From an uncultured Fodinibius sp. (GTDB lineage: Bacteria; Bacteroidota; Rhodothermia; Balneolales; Balneolaceae), in the NCBI GenBank assembly GCA_913057775.1, contig CAJXOG010000003.1:285986-349985 (forward strand): a stretch of DNA of 64,000 nt, read 5' to 3'. The notes beneath the pieces were generated by a model. The model was not told where the DNA came from. It ran no database searches and saw nothing but the letters and a program-made list of their open reading frames with translations. The position numbers and the translations under genes are program-made. Of this stretch, positions 1 to 8,211 are shown piece after piece (within the stretch, counting starts at the first letter, position 1; each line of letters begins with the position of its first letter).

Positions 1-1168
1 GTTGGACTTATCTACTTTGGCTTTGCACTCACGAGTCCGGAGGCCATCGATGCGTGGACGTTCTACGTATTCGGCGATATTTTTAACTCAGTTATGGTCG
101 CCACCTTTTGGGCTTTTGCCAACGATGTGAACAATCCGCAGGAATCGAAGCGGTTATATGGAATCATTGGCTTGGGCGGTGTTGTGGGGGGGCTTTTTTG
201 GATCTACCTTTGTCAGCGCCCTGGTGGATGTAGACGGCGCCCGGACGCTTCTTTCCCGTTCATTTGGCAGCCTCAACATCGCTGAAAAGCTACAGCGCGG
301 TTTTATGGAAGTGGTCTTTCCCATTTACGAATACGTTATCCAATTTAGCAGGTGGTTTAACAGGCAGTTAGGATATACCGGCTATGCCGATCAAATGCTG
401 GGACGACAAAGCTTGCTGCTTGTTTGCATAATTGCGATGCTTATTATTGCACTGTTAACCTATTATGTAAATGCTCGATCTCCCGTAGTTGAGGAGGATA
501 AAACTGACACAGAAGAGAAAAAGTCGGTGAATGCTGCCCTCGAAGGTGCAAAAATGGTGTTCAGTTCGCGTTATCTGTTGGCTATTCTAAGCATTATTGG
601 GTTTTACGAGATTATTTCCAATATAATTGAGTTCCAGCTCTCGGCGGCGGTAGAAATCTCAGCTATGCAGGGGACCGAAATTGATGCTTTTTTTGGCACC
701 TATGGCCTGTTAATTGGCGTTGTGTCCATATCCGTACAGCTTTTTGCCACTCCCTATGTGATGAATAAAAAGAGCATAGCTATGGCTTTAATGGTGTTGC
801 CGGTTGTTGATTTCGTCCTTTCCATCGGATTTCTGGCCGTGCCGGTGTTATGGGTTGCGGCAGCACTATCCATAAGTGATAATTCGCTGTACTATTCTAT
901 TACGCAATCAGCCAAAGAGTCGCTCTATACCCCTACCTCCCGCGATGTCAAATACAAGGCTAAGGCGTTTATCGATATGTTCGGGCAGCGTTCAGCCAAA
1001 GTTTTAGCAGTGGTGTTGAATCTTGTTGTAGCCGCATTTGTGGGCATCGAAAATGTACGCTGGCTATCGATTGTCACACTTCTTATTATTGCGGGATATT
1101 TTGTTGTGGTGCGTTATGCCGGTGAAGAGTTCAAAAAACGTAGTACTGACACGAAAGATAGTTCTTGA
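1..1168 (+). pseudogene. NTP/NDP-exchange-type transporter, 5'-partial, frameshifted
   Basis: This is the 3' part of a multi-pass membrane protein that enters the window already open. Frame 1 reads GLIYFGFALTSPEA to YGIIGLGGVVGG. The continuation FFGSTFVSALVDVDGARTLL lies in frame 2, which runs to the stop at 1168. The switch falls in a run of seven G at about 186-192. Removing one G restores one protein with hydrophobic segments and a charged tail. The pattern resembles the ATP/ADP translocase-like (Npt1/NTT) family, as does the intact gene at 5264-7948 but without HEAT repeats. The break may be a real lesion, a slippery tract, or a homopolymer sequencing error; the intact reading on both sides favours error or a very recent change. 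Confidence 0.7.
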
Positions 1169-1272
1169 TTAATACCCTGTCGCGGCTCAATGCTGGTTAC
1201 CAATGACTCAATTTAACTATAGTTCTGGCTTATCCCCTTGTCATTAGTTATTTACCTATTTGGATACAGGCA

Positions 1273-2388
1273 TTAGTTGTTTGACGAAGGTTGGTTGTTA
1301 TCCGTATCTTGCAGTTTGTCGGGCTTACTCTCTTGATTTTTGAATACCAGCGTTCGATATGGGAACGGAATTTCTATCCCTTCTTCGTCGAAACGCTTCT
1401 TTATGGATTGGTATAAATCGAGTCGCATGTTGAAGCCCGCAGGGTAATTTCGGGCCCATACCCATGCGCGCAGGTTCACCGAGCTGTCGCCAAAACCGAT
1501 GACTTTGGCACGCACGGCTGGTTCTTCCCTTTTTAACTCGGATTCTGAGCGGTTATCATAGAAATATGGATGATTCATGGCCTCTTCCTGCATGATAGCC
1601 AATGCTTTATCGACATCAGAATCATAGCTAATGCCTATCTCAATCCACTCACAAATTTTGCGTTCTTCCAAATTGTAATTAATGATCTGCTCTTTGTTGA
1701 TGATGGCGTTGGGTATAACAATGCGTTTGTTTTGAAAGTTATTGACTACGGTGTGGCGCAGGGTGATGTCCTCAACCTGGCCCACTACCGTATTGATTTT
1801 TACCGTATCGCCCACCCGAAACGGCTTGGTAATAACGATAAACGTACCGCTGACAATATTCCCCAATACCTCCTGCGAGGCAATTCCAATCACCACGGCA
1901 ATGACACCCGCCCCGGCCAGTGCCGATTGTGCCGCGCTGCGCAGCCCGGGAATAGAAAAGGCGATGAGGATAGCGCCAAAAAGGAAGATGCCAAAGCTGG
2001 CCAGATAGCGGAAAAACTTATACGAGGTCGGATCTTTTTCCTCTGCTTCGCTGTATTTGGTGATGCGTTTATCGACCAAGCTGAGGACGACGGCATTTGC
2101 AATCACGCATGTCACAATAACCAGCCCGATCCAGACCGACCGTATGAGGTGGCCAGTTATGGTTTCGTACATCTCCCTCCCGAAGAATGCGTAACTGCAC
2201 AAGAAAAGCGCCACCAGCCATACGACTACCAGCAGCGTGCGGCGGATAGTGCGAATGTAACGGGGCAGTGTTTCGGTTTCTCGAAGGTACCGCTGTTCAT
2301 AAAAGCGGGCCGACCGGTTGATCAAAAAATGAAGAAGAAAGCTGGCGCCGATCACCGAAGCCAGCCAGATGAGTGCCGTGGTATTCAT
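1273..2388 (-). CDS. MscS-family mechanosensitive channel
   Basis: A 371-residue inner-membrane channel predicted to open under membrane tension and release solutes on hypo-osmotic shock. Four or so hydrophobic helices occupy about residues 5-170. The pore-lining TM3 pattern is seen around 155-180 (LAGAGVIAVVIGIASQEVLG), followed by the MscS beta domain with GTFIVITKPFRVGDTVKI and VEDITLRHTVV. The C-terminal part is the mixed alpha/beta vestibule, ending in a polar tail. The length is typical of small MscS proteins with one extra N-terminal helix pair. It stands alone, convergent with the broken transporter upstream. The family call is secure; the gating substrate is unknown. Confidence 0.93.
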   Translation of the reverse strand: MNTTALIWLASVIGASFLLHFLINRSARFYEQRYLRETETLPRYIRTIRRTLLVVVWLVALFLCSYAFFGREMYETITGHLIRSVWIGLVIVTCVIANAVVLSLVDKRITKYSEAEEKDPTSYKFFRYLASFGIFLFGAILIAFSIPGLRSAAQSALAGAGVIAVVIGIASQEVLGNIVSGTFIVITKPFRVGDTVKINTVVGQVEDITLRHTVVNNFQNKRIVIPNAIINKEQIINYNLEERKICEWIEIGISYDSDVDKALAIMQEEAMNHPYFYDNRSESELKREEPAVRAKVIGFGDSSVNLRAWVWARNYPAGFNMRLDLYQSIKKRFDEEGIEIPFPYRTLVFKNQESKPDKLQDTDNNQPSSNN

Positions 2389-2421
2389 TTTGTACTATAT
2401 GGCTGTATTATAAATTTATGA

Positions 2422-2545
2422 GGGCTTTGCAAAACATACTATGTCATCCTGAATTCAGTTCAGGATCTTGTTTTAAGAAGTTAGCGGGCAGTATAGATTC
2501 TGAAACAAGTCCAGAATGACACCCTTATTTAGTTTTGCAAAGCCC
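2422..2545. repeat. Nested palindromic intergenic repeat, copy 1
   Basis: Two nested inverted repeats lie between genes. The outer pair is GGGCTTTGCAAAAC at 2422-2435 and its exact complement at 2532-2545. The inner pair starts TGTCATCCTGAA at 2442 and ends CCAGAATGACA at 2521. The inner unit is shared with the repeat at 5058-5170 (TGTCATC...GATGACA with a CAGGATCT motif near the left end). It looks like a REP- or MITE-type dispersed element. It could also act as a bidirectional terminator between the two leftward genes. Confidence 0.6.
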
Positions 2546-2553
2546 CCTTTATC

Positions 2554-2910
2554 TTATTCCTGCACCCAGCGTTTAGCTGTTTCTTTTTCGTCGAAGGGGA
2601 AGGCTTTGACATCTACCTTGGTGAGTACATCACCCAGGGTTGAGCCTTTCTGCAGCCATTTTTTATCGGTTATAAGGGCCTCTTTCTCGAAGCGGTCGAA
2701 GTTGCCGATCGCAAATTTGAGATCTTTGAAAAAGGCTTCGGCCGAAAATCCTTCAAAAGAGGTTAATTCGATGTACAGGCTCACTTTCTCATGATCTTGC
2801 ATCTTTTTTTCCATCAGGGCCGTAAGGGCGTCAAATTCCTGTCCGGTAATTTTGCCATCTACATTAATTCCTACTACGTGGTCTGCGTCTACGTCGATAA
2901 AAGTTAACAT
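2554..2910 (-). CDS. SpoIIAA/STAS-like protein, paralogue 1
   Basis: A soluble 118-residue protein. The first strand MLTFIDVDADHVVGINVDGKIT, the middle YIELTSFEGFSAEAFFKDLKF and the end FPFDEKETAKRWVQE match the SpoIIAA-like family (STAS/CRAL-TRIO-like fold). Members are small, common in Bacteroidota and mostly of unknown role; some related folds bind lipids or regulators. It is the last of three tandem leftward paralogues with short gaps (27 and 24 bp), so the three are probably one operon. No enzyme motif is visible. Confidence 0.8.
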   Translation of the reverse strand: MLTFIDVDADHVVGINVDGKITGQEFDALTALMEKKMQDHEKVSLYIELTSFEGFSAEAFFKDLKFAIGNFDRFEKEALITDKKWLQKGSTLGDVLTKVDVKAFPFDEKETAKRWVQE

Positions 2911-2937
2911 AAGTTAGGTGTATTTTGAGGTTGTTGG

Positions 2938-3297
2938 TTATTCCTGAATCCACTTTTTCGCTTCCTCCTGCTCATCAAAGGAAAACACCTTTACGTTCAT
3001 ATCGGGACCAATTTTATTGCCGAAGCCGGCCCACTTTTTTACCCATTTCTTTTCGGTGACCACCGCCTGCTTTGCAAAGCGATTCCAGTTTTTGATGCCG
3101 AATTTAAGATCTTCAATCAGTCCTTTCAGGGAGATGCCCTTAAAGGAAACCAGTTCGATATAAATGCGAATATCACCGTAATCTTCCACTATTTGATTCA
3201 TCCGCTTAGTCACCGCATCAAACTCTTGGGTGTCGATGGTTCCATCCAGTCGAATTCCAATAACGTTGGTGGCGTTTAAGTCAATAAATGTCAACAT
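2938..3297 (-). CDS. SpoIIAA/STAS-like protein, paralogue 2
   Basis: A 119-residue paralogue of its two neighbours. It keeps MLTFIDLNATNVIGIRLDGTI at the start, YIELVSFKGISLKGLIEDLKFG in the middle and a FSFDEQEEAKKWIQE end. A W-rich stretch (KKWVKKWAGFGNK) replaces the KKWLQKGS of paralogue 1, which is the main difference. The fold is predicted to be STAS/SpoIIAA-like and cytoplasmic. It lies in the middle of the triplet. The function is not known. Confidence 0.8.
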   Translation of the reverse strand: MLTFIDLNATNVIGIRLDGTIDTQEFDAVTKRMNQIVEDYGDIRIYIELVSFKGISLKGLIEDLKFGIKNWNRFAKQAVVTEKKWVKKWAGFGNKIGPDMNVKVFSFDEQEEAKKWIQE

Positions 3298-3321
3298 TAG
3301 AAAATATCTTATTTCGTATTG

Positions 3322-3678
3322 TTACTTAATCCACTCCATAGCATCGCTTTTATGATGGAGTGAAAACGTTTTTAAGCTCAAACCGTTTTTAGATCGTTCG
3401 TTAAATGCATTCCAGTTCTTCAAACACCAGAAGTCTGAAATCAGGGCCAAACGTTCGAGCCGGTGCCCGCTTTTAAGACCGACTTTCAGTTCATCGATGA
3501 GGGAAGAAAGCGTAACCCCCATGAGAGAAACAATCTCGATATACAGTTGAGGCATAGCATGATTCTGCAGCCTTCGTTCAATTATAGTAGTTACCGCTTT
3601 AAACTCCTGCATTGAAATTTTGCCGTCAATTCTGATGCCTATTATATTGTCTGTATCAGTATTAATAAATGCGAGCAT
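3322..3678 (-). CDS. SpoIIAA/STAS-like protein, paralogue 3
   Basis: The first gene of the tandem triplet, 118 residues, and the most diverged. It starts MLAFINTDTDNIIGIRIDGKIS and keeps YIEIVSLMGVTLSSLIDELKVG and the closing MEWIK. The shared blocks place it in the same SpoIIAA-like family. The upstream region 3679-3794 is AT-rich and would hold the operon promoter. Triplication followed by divergence suggests separate partners, but nothing nearby names them. Confidence 0.8.
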   Translation of the reverse strand: MLAFINTDTDNIIGIRIDGKISMQEFKAVTTIIERRLQNHAMPQLYIEIVSLMGVTLSSLIDELKVGLKSGHRLERLALISDFWCLKNWNAFNERSKNGLSLKTFSLHHKSDAMEWIK

Positions 3679-3794
3679 AATAGCAGGTTGTTTTTTCAGT
3701 ATGTTTAATATAAGCTAAACAAAATAAAAATATCAGTGCCAGTTGTTTTTATTCTTTTTCTTCTGATAGTTGAACAAGAAGTAATTTCATGCAT

Positions 3795-5063
3795 TTACGG
3801 CTGGGAATATAATATTTTGCGAAATACAACCTTTCCCTTCGGTCGATTATCGTCAGGTATCCAAAACGAGAGCACCGTCTTATGTTGCCAGATATCGATG
3901 CGGGCAAATCCCTTGTGCTGATAGGCAAAACCGGCCGACTTTGCCCGCCGTACGTAATCGTTGACTGTTCCGCTGCCACTTATTATATAGTGCTGGTCGT
4001 TTATATGATGATATTGCATACTGTGATCATGCCCGGAGGCGTAGGTCAGGTTGGGGGCTTGCTCAAATATACGAGTCAGTTGTTCCTGGAGCTGGCTGTA
4101 TTGTTTGCCGGCTATATCCTGATGAAAGCCCACTGTTTTGCGGTACAATGGAAGTATAGAGCCAAATCCTGGCAGCGGCACATACAGTGCCGGGTGAATC
4201 TCTTGCAAGGGAAACAGGTGTTTTTCCCATGAGAAATATCCGCCGTGATTTCCGTTGCTGTACATGGGATGGTGACCTGCCACAAATATTTGACGGTCTT
4301 TGTGTTGGGTGACCAATGAGTCTACGGCCTGCACAACTGTTTCTTTGCTTCCGGGTTCACATTCTTGAAGACCCGGCTTTTGGTGCCCGTATAACCACCA
4401 TTCCGTATCCAAAATGAGCAATACGCTGGAGGAGCCGAGCTGTACTTCAACAGGCCCCGGGCACCCATTGTTGGGGAGAAAAAAGGCATTTCCTGTTGCC
4501 GCCGACTCAATATAAGCTTCCTGACGTTGTATAGCCTGCAGCCCGTTTTTGCGGCCGTTGTTCCAGTCGTGATTGCCCGGAATAAAAATAGCTTTGCCCT
4601 TGTAATTCTGGAAAACTTGCAGCTGTGTGTTTATACGTCGCTCAGATTGGGCCCTTTTGGGATGCCCTTGGGGGCGCAAGCCGTTGTTATAAATATTATC
4701 TCCCAGAAAAATTACGGCGGATTGCTCACCGGCTTTATTCAGTTGGTACTGTAAAATTTGAAGGGATGGCTCCAGCGGATCTGCCGAAGGATCTCCGGTA
4801 TCCCCGATAAAAAAGAGAGTAAAGTGAGTACTATCCGTGCTGATCACATCTGAGTTGTTTTCGGGTCGATCCACCTCATTTTGGTAGTAAGGAGCGCTGG
4901 CCCCGCATCCCACGAAATAAACCGATACAATGACTAGGGAAAGCTTGGGCAGTAGTTGAAGGGCTAATTTCCGAAATTTGTCAACGCTACGTTCTGCTTT
5001 AAATAGATGCACGATAATATTTTTTATAAAGCGTTTACCGATTAAAAGTAGCCTTTGTGTCAT
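3795..5063 (-). CDS. Calcineurin-like metallophosphoesterase, probable lipoprotein
   Basis: A 422-residue predicted periplasmic or surface phosphoesterase. All metallophosphatase motifs are in order: FFIGDTGD, VIFLGDNIYNNG, FIPGNHDWNNG, VAGHHPMYSNG and SGHDHSMQYH, which supply the Asp/His/Asn ligands of a di-metal centre. A hydrophobic stretch ending VSVYFVGCG around residue 50 looks like a lipobox. The annotated ATG lies in the end of a palindromic repeat (5058-5170), and the first 35 residues are basic and not signal-like, so the real start may be a downstream non-ATG codon. The natural substrate is unknown. Confidence 0.85.
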   Translation of the reverse strand: MTQRLLLIGKRFIKNIIVHLFKAERSVDKFRKLALQLLPKLSLVIVSVYFVGCGASAPYYQNEVDRPENNSDVISTDSTHFTLFFIGDTGDPSADPLEPSLQILQYQLNKAGEQSAVIFLGDNIYNNGLRPQGHPKRAQSERRINTQLQVFQNYKGKAIFIPGNHDWNNGRKNGLQAIQRQEAYIESAATGNAFFLPNNGCPGPVEVQLGSSSVLLILDTEWWLYGHQKPGLQECEPGSKETVVQAVDSLVTQHKDRQIFVAGHHPMYSNGNHGGYFSWEKHLFPLQEIHPALYVPLPGFGSILPLYRKTVGFHQDIAGKQYSQLQEQLTRIFEQAPNLTYASGHDHSMQYHHINDQHYIISGSGTVNDYVRRAKSAGFAYQHKGFARIDIWQHKTVLSFWIPDDNRPKGKVVFRKILYSQP

Positions 5064-5170
5064 CGTGAACTTGTTTCAGGATCTCGTAGAGCCTCTATCT
5101 TAGCTATTGGATCTCAATCAATCAGCGCTTCGTGCCACCGTGAGATCCCGGATCGGGGTCCGGGATGACA
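5058..5170. repeat. Palindromic intergenic repeat, copy 2
   Basis: Starts TGTCATCGTGAA at 5058 and ends CCGGGATGACA at 5170, with a complementary GAGATCCCGGATC / GTCCGGGATG hairpin near the right end and CAGGATCT near the left. It shares its termini and internal motif with the repeat at 2442-2521. The left end overlaps the first codons of the phosphoesterase gene. Confidence 0.55.
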
Positions 5171-5263
5171 CAGAGGGTATTTCTATCTTTTTGAGGCATT
5201 TAATCTAATCGATAAACACGTTCTTATTGTTTTCAAATAGTGGCGAATATGTTGGTAAAGGTG

Positions 5264-7948
5264 TTAGTCTATCATTTGTATGTGACGATTTAGTTGCGGG
5301 TGGGAAAGACTCCGCAGGTATTCTTTAGCTTCGTTGAGCGTGTAAATCGAAGATTCCAGGTTATGGCTGTGTAAATCCTCGGTTTGTATAAACTCTAAAA
5401 GCGGAAGCAGCTCCTGTTTTAATTCCCAGCTAATGATATTTTCAACAAACTCAATTGAATCTGCTCGCAAGGCTTTGTTTTCACTATCTATACCTTTGTA
5501 CGCATTGTAAATATCCTCTGAATTATACAACAGTCCCAATAACCTAAATATATTCTCCAGGGCTTGTTCAATTTCTTCTGAGAGCAGCTTATAGAAGCTA
5601 ATTGCGTCACTGCTTATACTGTGATGATTTAACAATTTTAGGCTCTTTGAAAGATTTACATACCGATCTTTTTCAGTCAGGATCGATTGTTGTAAAGAAC
5701 TCTTATCTACTGATATATCACTGTTGTTATTCTGTATCTTATTCAGAGCCCTTATAACAGCATGTCTTACGCTTATTTTACATCGGTCCATACTGATCTG
5801 AAGGACATCGAAAGCCACCTGTGAACCATTAATGGTTAAGATTGGTGGAATCGAAAGTTGTACTGATTCTGGTAACTGATCATCAGTGAGATAGTCAAAA
5901 AGAGTGCCTAAAATTCTCTCACCATATAATGACAAGGCTTGTTGTGCATGATTCTTAAATGTTTCATCTTCCAAAAAAGTAAGCAGTTTGGGAACAAAGA
6001 TTCGATCACCGGATTGTCCGGCACTGATGATCGCCTTTTTTACCACGGGAGGGGTACTCTCGTGCAGTAGTGTTTCCAAAAGAGGTTTCCTCGTCTCGTT
6101 ATATACTTTCCCCAACACACGAGCCGTCTCGTATTTCAATTCTTTTTGTGATTCACCCTGGTACAAAACGGCCTGTTCAAGTATTTCGGTTGTTAATATG
6201 GAACGTTCATGCTCCCCGCCGTCTTTCGCGATAAGACCCAAAGCTGCAGCTCTTATTTTGGCATCTTGGTGATAGAGGCCCTCCTCAAGAATTTCTAACT
6301 TGCTGGCTTCATATTTCTGAGGGTCGTAAAAGTGATACACATAGCGGGCGGCCTCCAGACGGACTTTTGGATCCGGATCTTCGAGCAGTTCTGCCACCTC
6401 TTCTATGTAGCCATCGATCTTTTGACTTCTAAACACCTTCAAGCATTGAATTCTGATGGAATCATTGGGATGTTCGAGCAGTTGCAGCAATGTTTCTTCG
6501 GGAACTTGTTTTATTTCATTGTTAGCCTCGATCTCTTTTAGAGAAGTTAGGATCTTTGAGATATCCTCACTTTGCAAATAGTTAAACAAATACTGCAGGC
6601 TAAAGTCGGAATCACTTTTTTGATTTTTAGGTGTAGAAGCGCCTACTTTTTCTTCAAGAGAGTTGCGAAATTCATTGATGTATGATTGCTTGATCCAGAG
6701 GGCAAGTATAAGCCAAATAATAATCAAGCCTGCAACAACAATGGCAAGCTGTTGAACGGTAAACGAAAAAACGAGCGTTAACAAAAGTAGCATCAAGCCT
6801 GCCATCCCCTGTGCTCCGTGATCTACAAAAAGGTCAATAAACACTTTGGTCCGCTTTTTAAGGTTGAGATCTACTGGTAAAAAAAGGAGTTCTCGTCCGG
6901 TACGGTCTACAGAATGCTTCAAGCTTTGTTCAGCTCCTCTCAACATGGTGGCGGCAACGAGTCCAGGCCAAACAAGCAACCCAACCGACCCCAACAGTAG
7001 GAGGCTTGGTAGAATGGCTACTGCTCCTCCAACGCCCTGCCACTTGATGAACTTTGGGGCCAAAAAAGATTGTATCAGAAGGGCAATAATACTTACTCGG
7101 CCATAAAACTGTCCCATAAATGCGGTAAGACTACTATTGGTCGTATAGGTTTGGGAGGCAATCGTTTTAAATTGGTAATCGATGATGGTAGTGGCAATTA
7201 CCGAAAGGGCAATAATCCCCATAATGAGTAGTAGGTGTTTGGAACGCAATACCTGTTGAAATAGCGAGAATGACAGGGCCGATTTTTTTGTGACTTTCTC
7301 TTCATGAACCATGGCCTCAGTGTTATCTGAGCTGTTGGCTTGTAGACGAACAATTTGAACAATGCCCATTGTTGACAAAAGAATGGCAGCTCCTATTAGC
7401 AGAAGGTTTTGAGGGACCACACCAAGTACATTTACCAAAAAACCAGTAATTTCTCCACCGGTGATCGATCCCAGAATGGCCCCTGCACTAAGTAACGTAA
7501 AAATTCTTTTTGCTTGGGTTGAAGTAAATATGGCATTGGCAACGAGCCAGAATTGCGAGGTTATTAGCACACTATATATGCTTACCCAAATATAAAGCAC
7601 ATAGTACACAATGCTTGAATCGAACTGAAGCAGCCACCACATAATTATCAGGTTTACAACCAAGAACAAGGTGATAGAATGTACCAGCCATCCCAAAATC
7701 ATTTTTTTAGATAATTTGGAATAGGCCAGAGAAATGGGAATAACGGCACCGGCGGTAAGGATAAACACCCAGGGTAACTGCTGGAACCCCATTTCTGTTA
7801 AGAAAAGACTGTCTCGAACTGGTTTCAATAGATAAAGGATATTCAACAGCAAAAAATTATATAGAAACATCAGTCCGGCAGTTTTAGCCTCATCCGGTTT
7901 TATATTGAGGATTGCTGATATTTTTTTTCTAATCTGTATGTTAGTCAT
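5264..7948 (-). CDS. NTT/ADP-ATP-translocase-like transporter with C-terminal HEAT repeats
   Basis: An 894-residue inner-membrane protein. About residues 1-425 contain around 12 hydrophobic helices with the start typical of bacterial ATP/ADP-carrier-like proteins (LLLNILYLLKPVRDSLFL, then FWLVANAIFTSTQAKRIF). From about 440 to 894 the protein is soluble and made of helical pairs that look like HEAT repeats (LLEHPNDSIRIQCLKVF, LLEDPDPKVRLEAARYVYHF). Fused transporters of this kind are known in Bacteroidota and Chlamydiae-type lineages, but their cargo is mostly untested. It is a monocistronic leftward gene. Confidence 0.85.
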   Translation of the reverse strand: MTNIQIRKKISAILNIKPDEAKTAGLMFLYNFLLLNILYLLKPVRDSLFLTEMGFQQLPWVFILTAGAVIPISLAYSKLSKKMILGWLVHSITLFLVVNLIIMWWLLQFDSSIVYYVLYIWVSIYSVLITSQFWLVANAIFTSTQAKRIFTLLSAGAILGSITGGEITGFLVNVLGVVPQNLLLIGAAILLSTMGIVQIVRLQANSSDNTEAMVHEEKVTKKSALSFSLFQQVLRSKHLLLIMGIIALSVIATTIIDYQFKTIASQTYTTNSSLTAFMGQFYGRVSIIALLIQSFLAPKFIKWQGVGGAVAILPSLLLLGSVGLLVWPGLVAATMLRGAEQSLKHSVDRTGRELLFLPVDLNLKKRTKVFIDLFVDHGAQGMAGLMLLLLTLVFSFTVQQLAIVVAGLIIIWLILALWIKQSYINEFRNSLEEKVGASTPKNQKSDSDFSLQYLFNYLQSEDISKILTSLKEIEANNEIKQVPEETLLQLLEHPNDSIRIQCLKVFRSQKIDGYIEEVAELLEDPDPKVRLEAARYVYHFYDPQKYEASKLEILEEGLYHQDAKIRAAALGLIAKDGGEHERSILTTEILEQAVLYQGESQKELKYETARVLGKVYNETRKPLLETLLHESTPPVVKKAIISAGQSGDRIFVPKLLTFLEDETFKNHAQQALSLYGERILGTLFDYLTDDQLPESVQLSIPPILTINGSQVAFDVLQISMDRCKISVRHAVIRALNKIQNNNSDISVDKSSLQQSILTEKDRYVNLSKSLKLLNHHSISSDAISFYKLLSEEIEQALENIFRLLGLLYNSEDIYNAYKGIDSENKALRADSIEFVENIISWELKQELLPLLEFIQTEDLHSHNLESSIYTLNEAKEYLRSLSHPQLNRHIQMID

Positions 7949-8017
7949 CCTAAAAACGGGTAGCTGGAAAATTATTAGCTGCTGTTACGTTACATTAAAA
8001 ATACTTCATCATATAAT

Positions 8018-8047
8018 AAAAGCCGCACCTGTCAAAGTGCGGCTTTT
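8018..8047 (-). terminator. Rho-independent terminator
   Basis: An 11-bp perfect stem, AAAAGCCGCAC with GTGCGGCTTTT, and an 8-base loop. On the minus strand it is followed by TTTTATTAT, so it terminates the leftward barrel gene that ends at 8212. Confidence 0.85.
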
Positions 8048-8211
8048 CATCAAGAGAGACGATAGTCGGGTTGACTATCGTTTTAGGGATATGTCAGTAG
8101 GTACTGACTGTTCGGGGTACAAAATACAATGAAATTCATTATGTTCATTATATAATAAACAAAATGAATTATTATTCCAATCTTATTTTTTGCAATAAAT
8201 GTGGATTTGAT

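Noticed and set aside
1570..2421. A 283-codon plus-strand frame over the MscS gene
   Set aside because: Antisense to a clear MscS protein and without recognisable domains.
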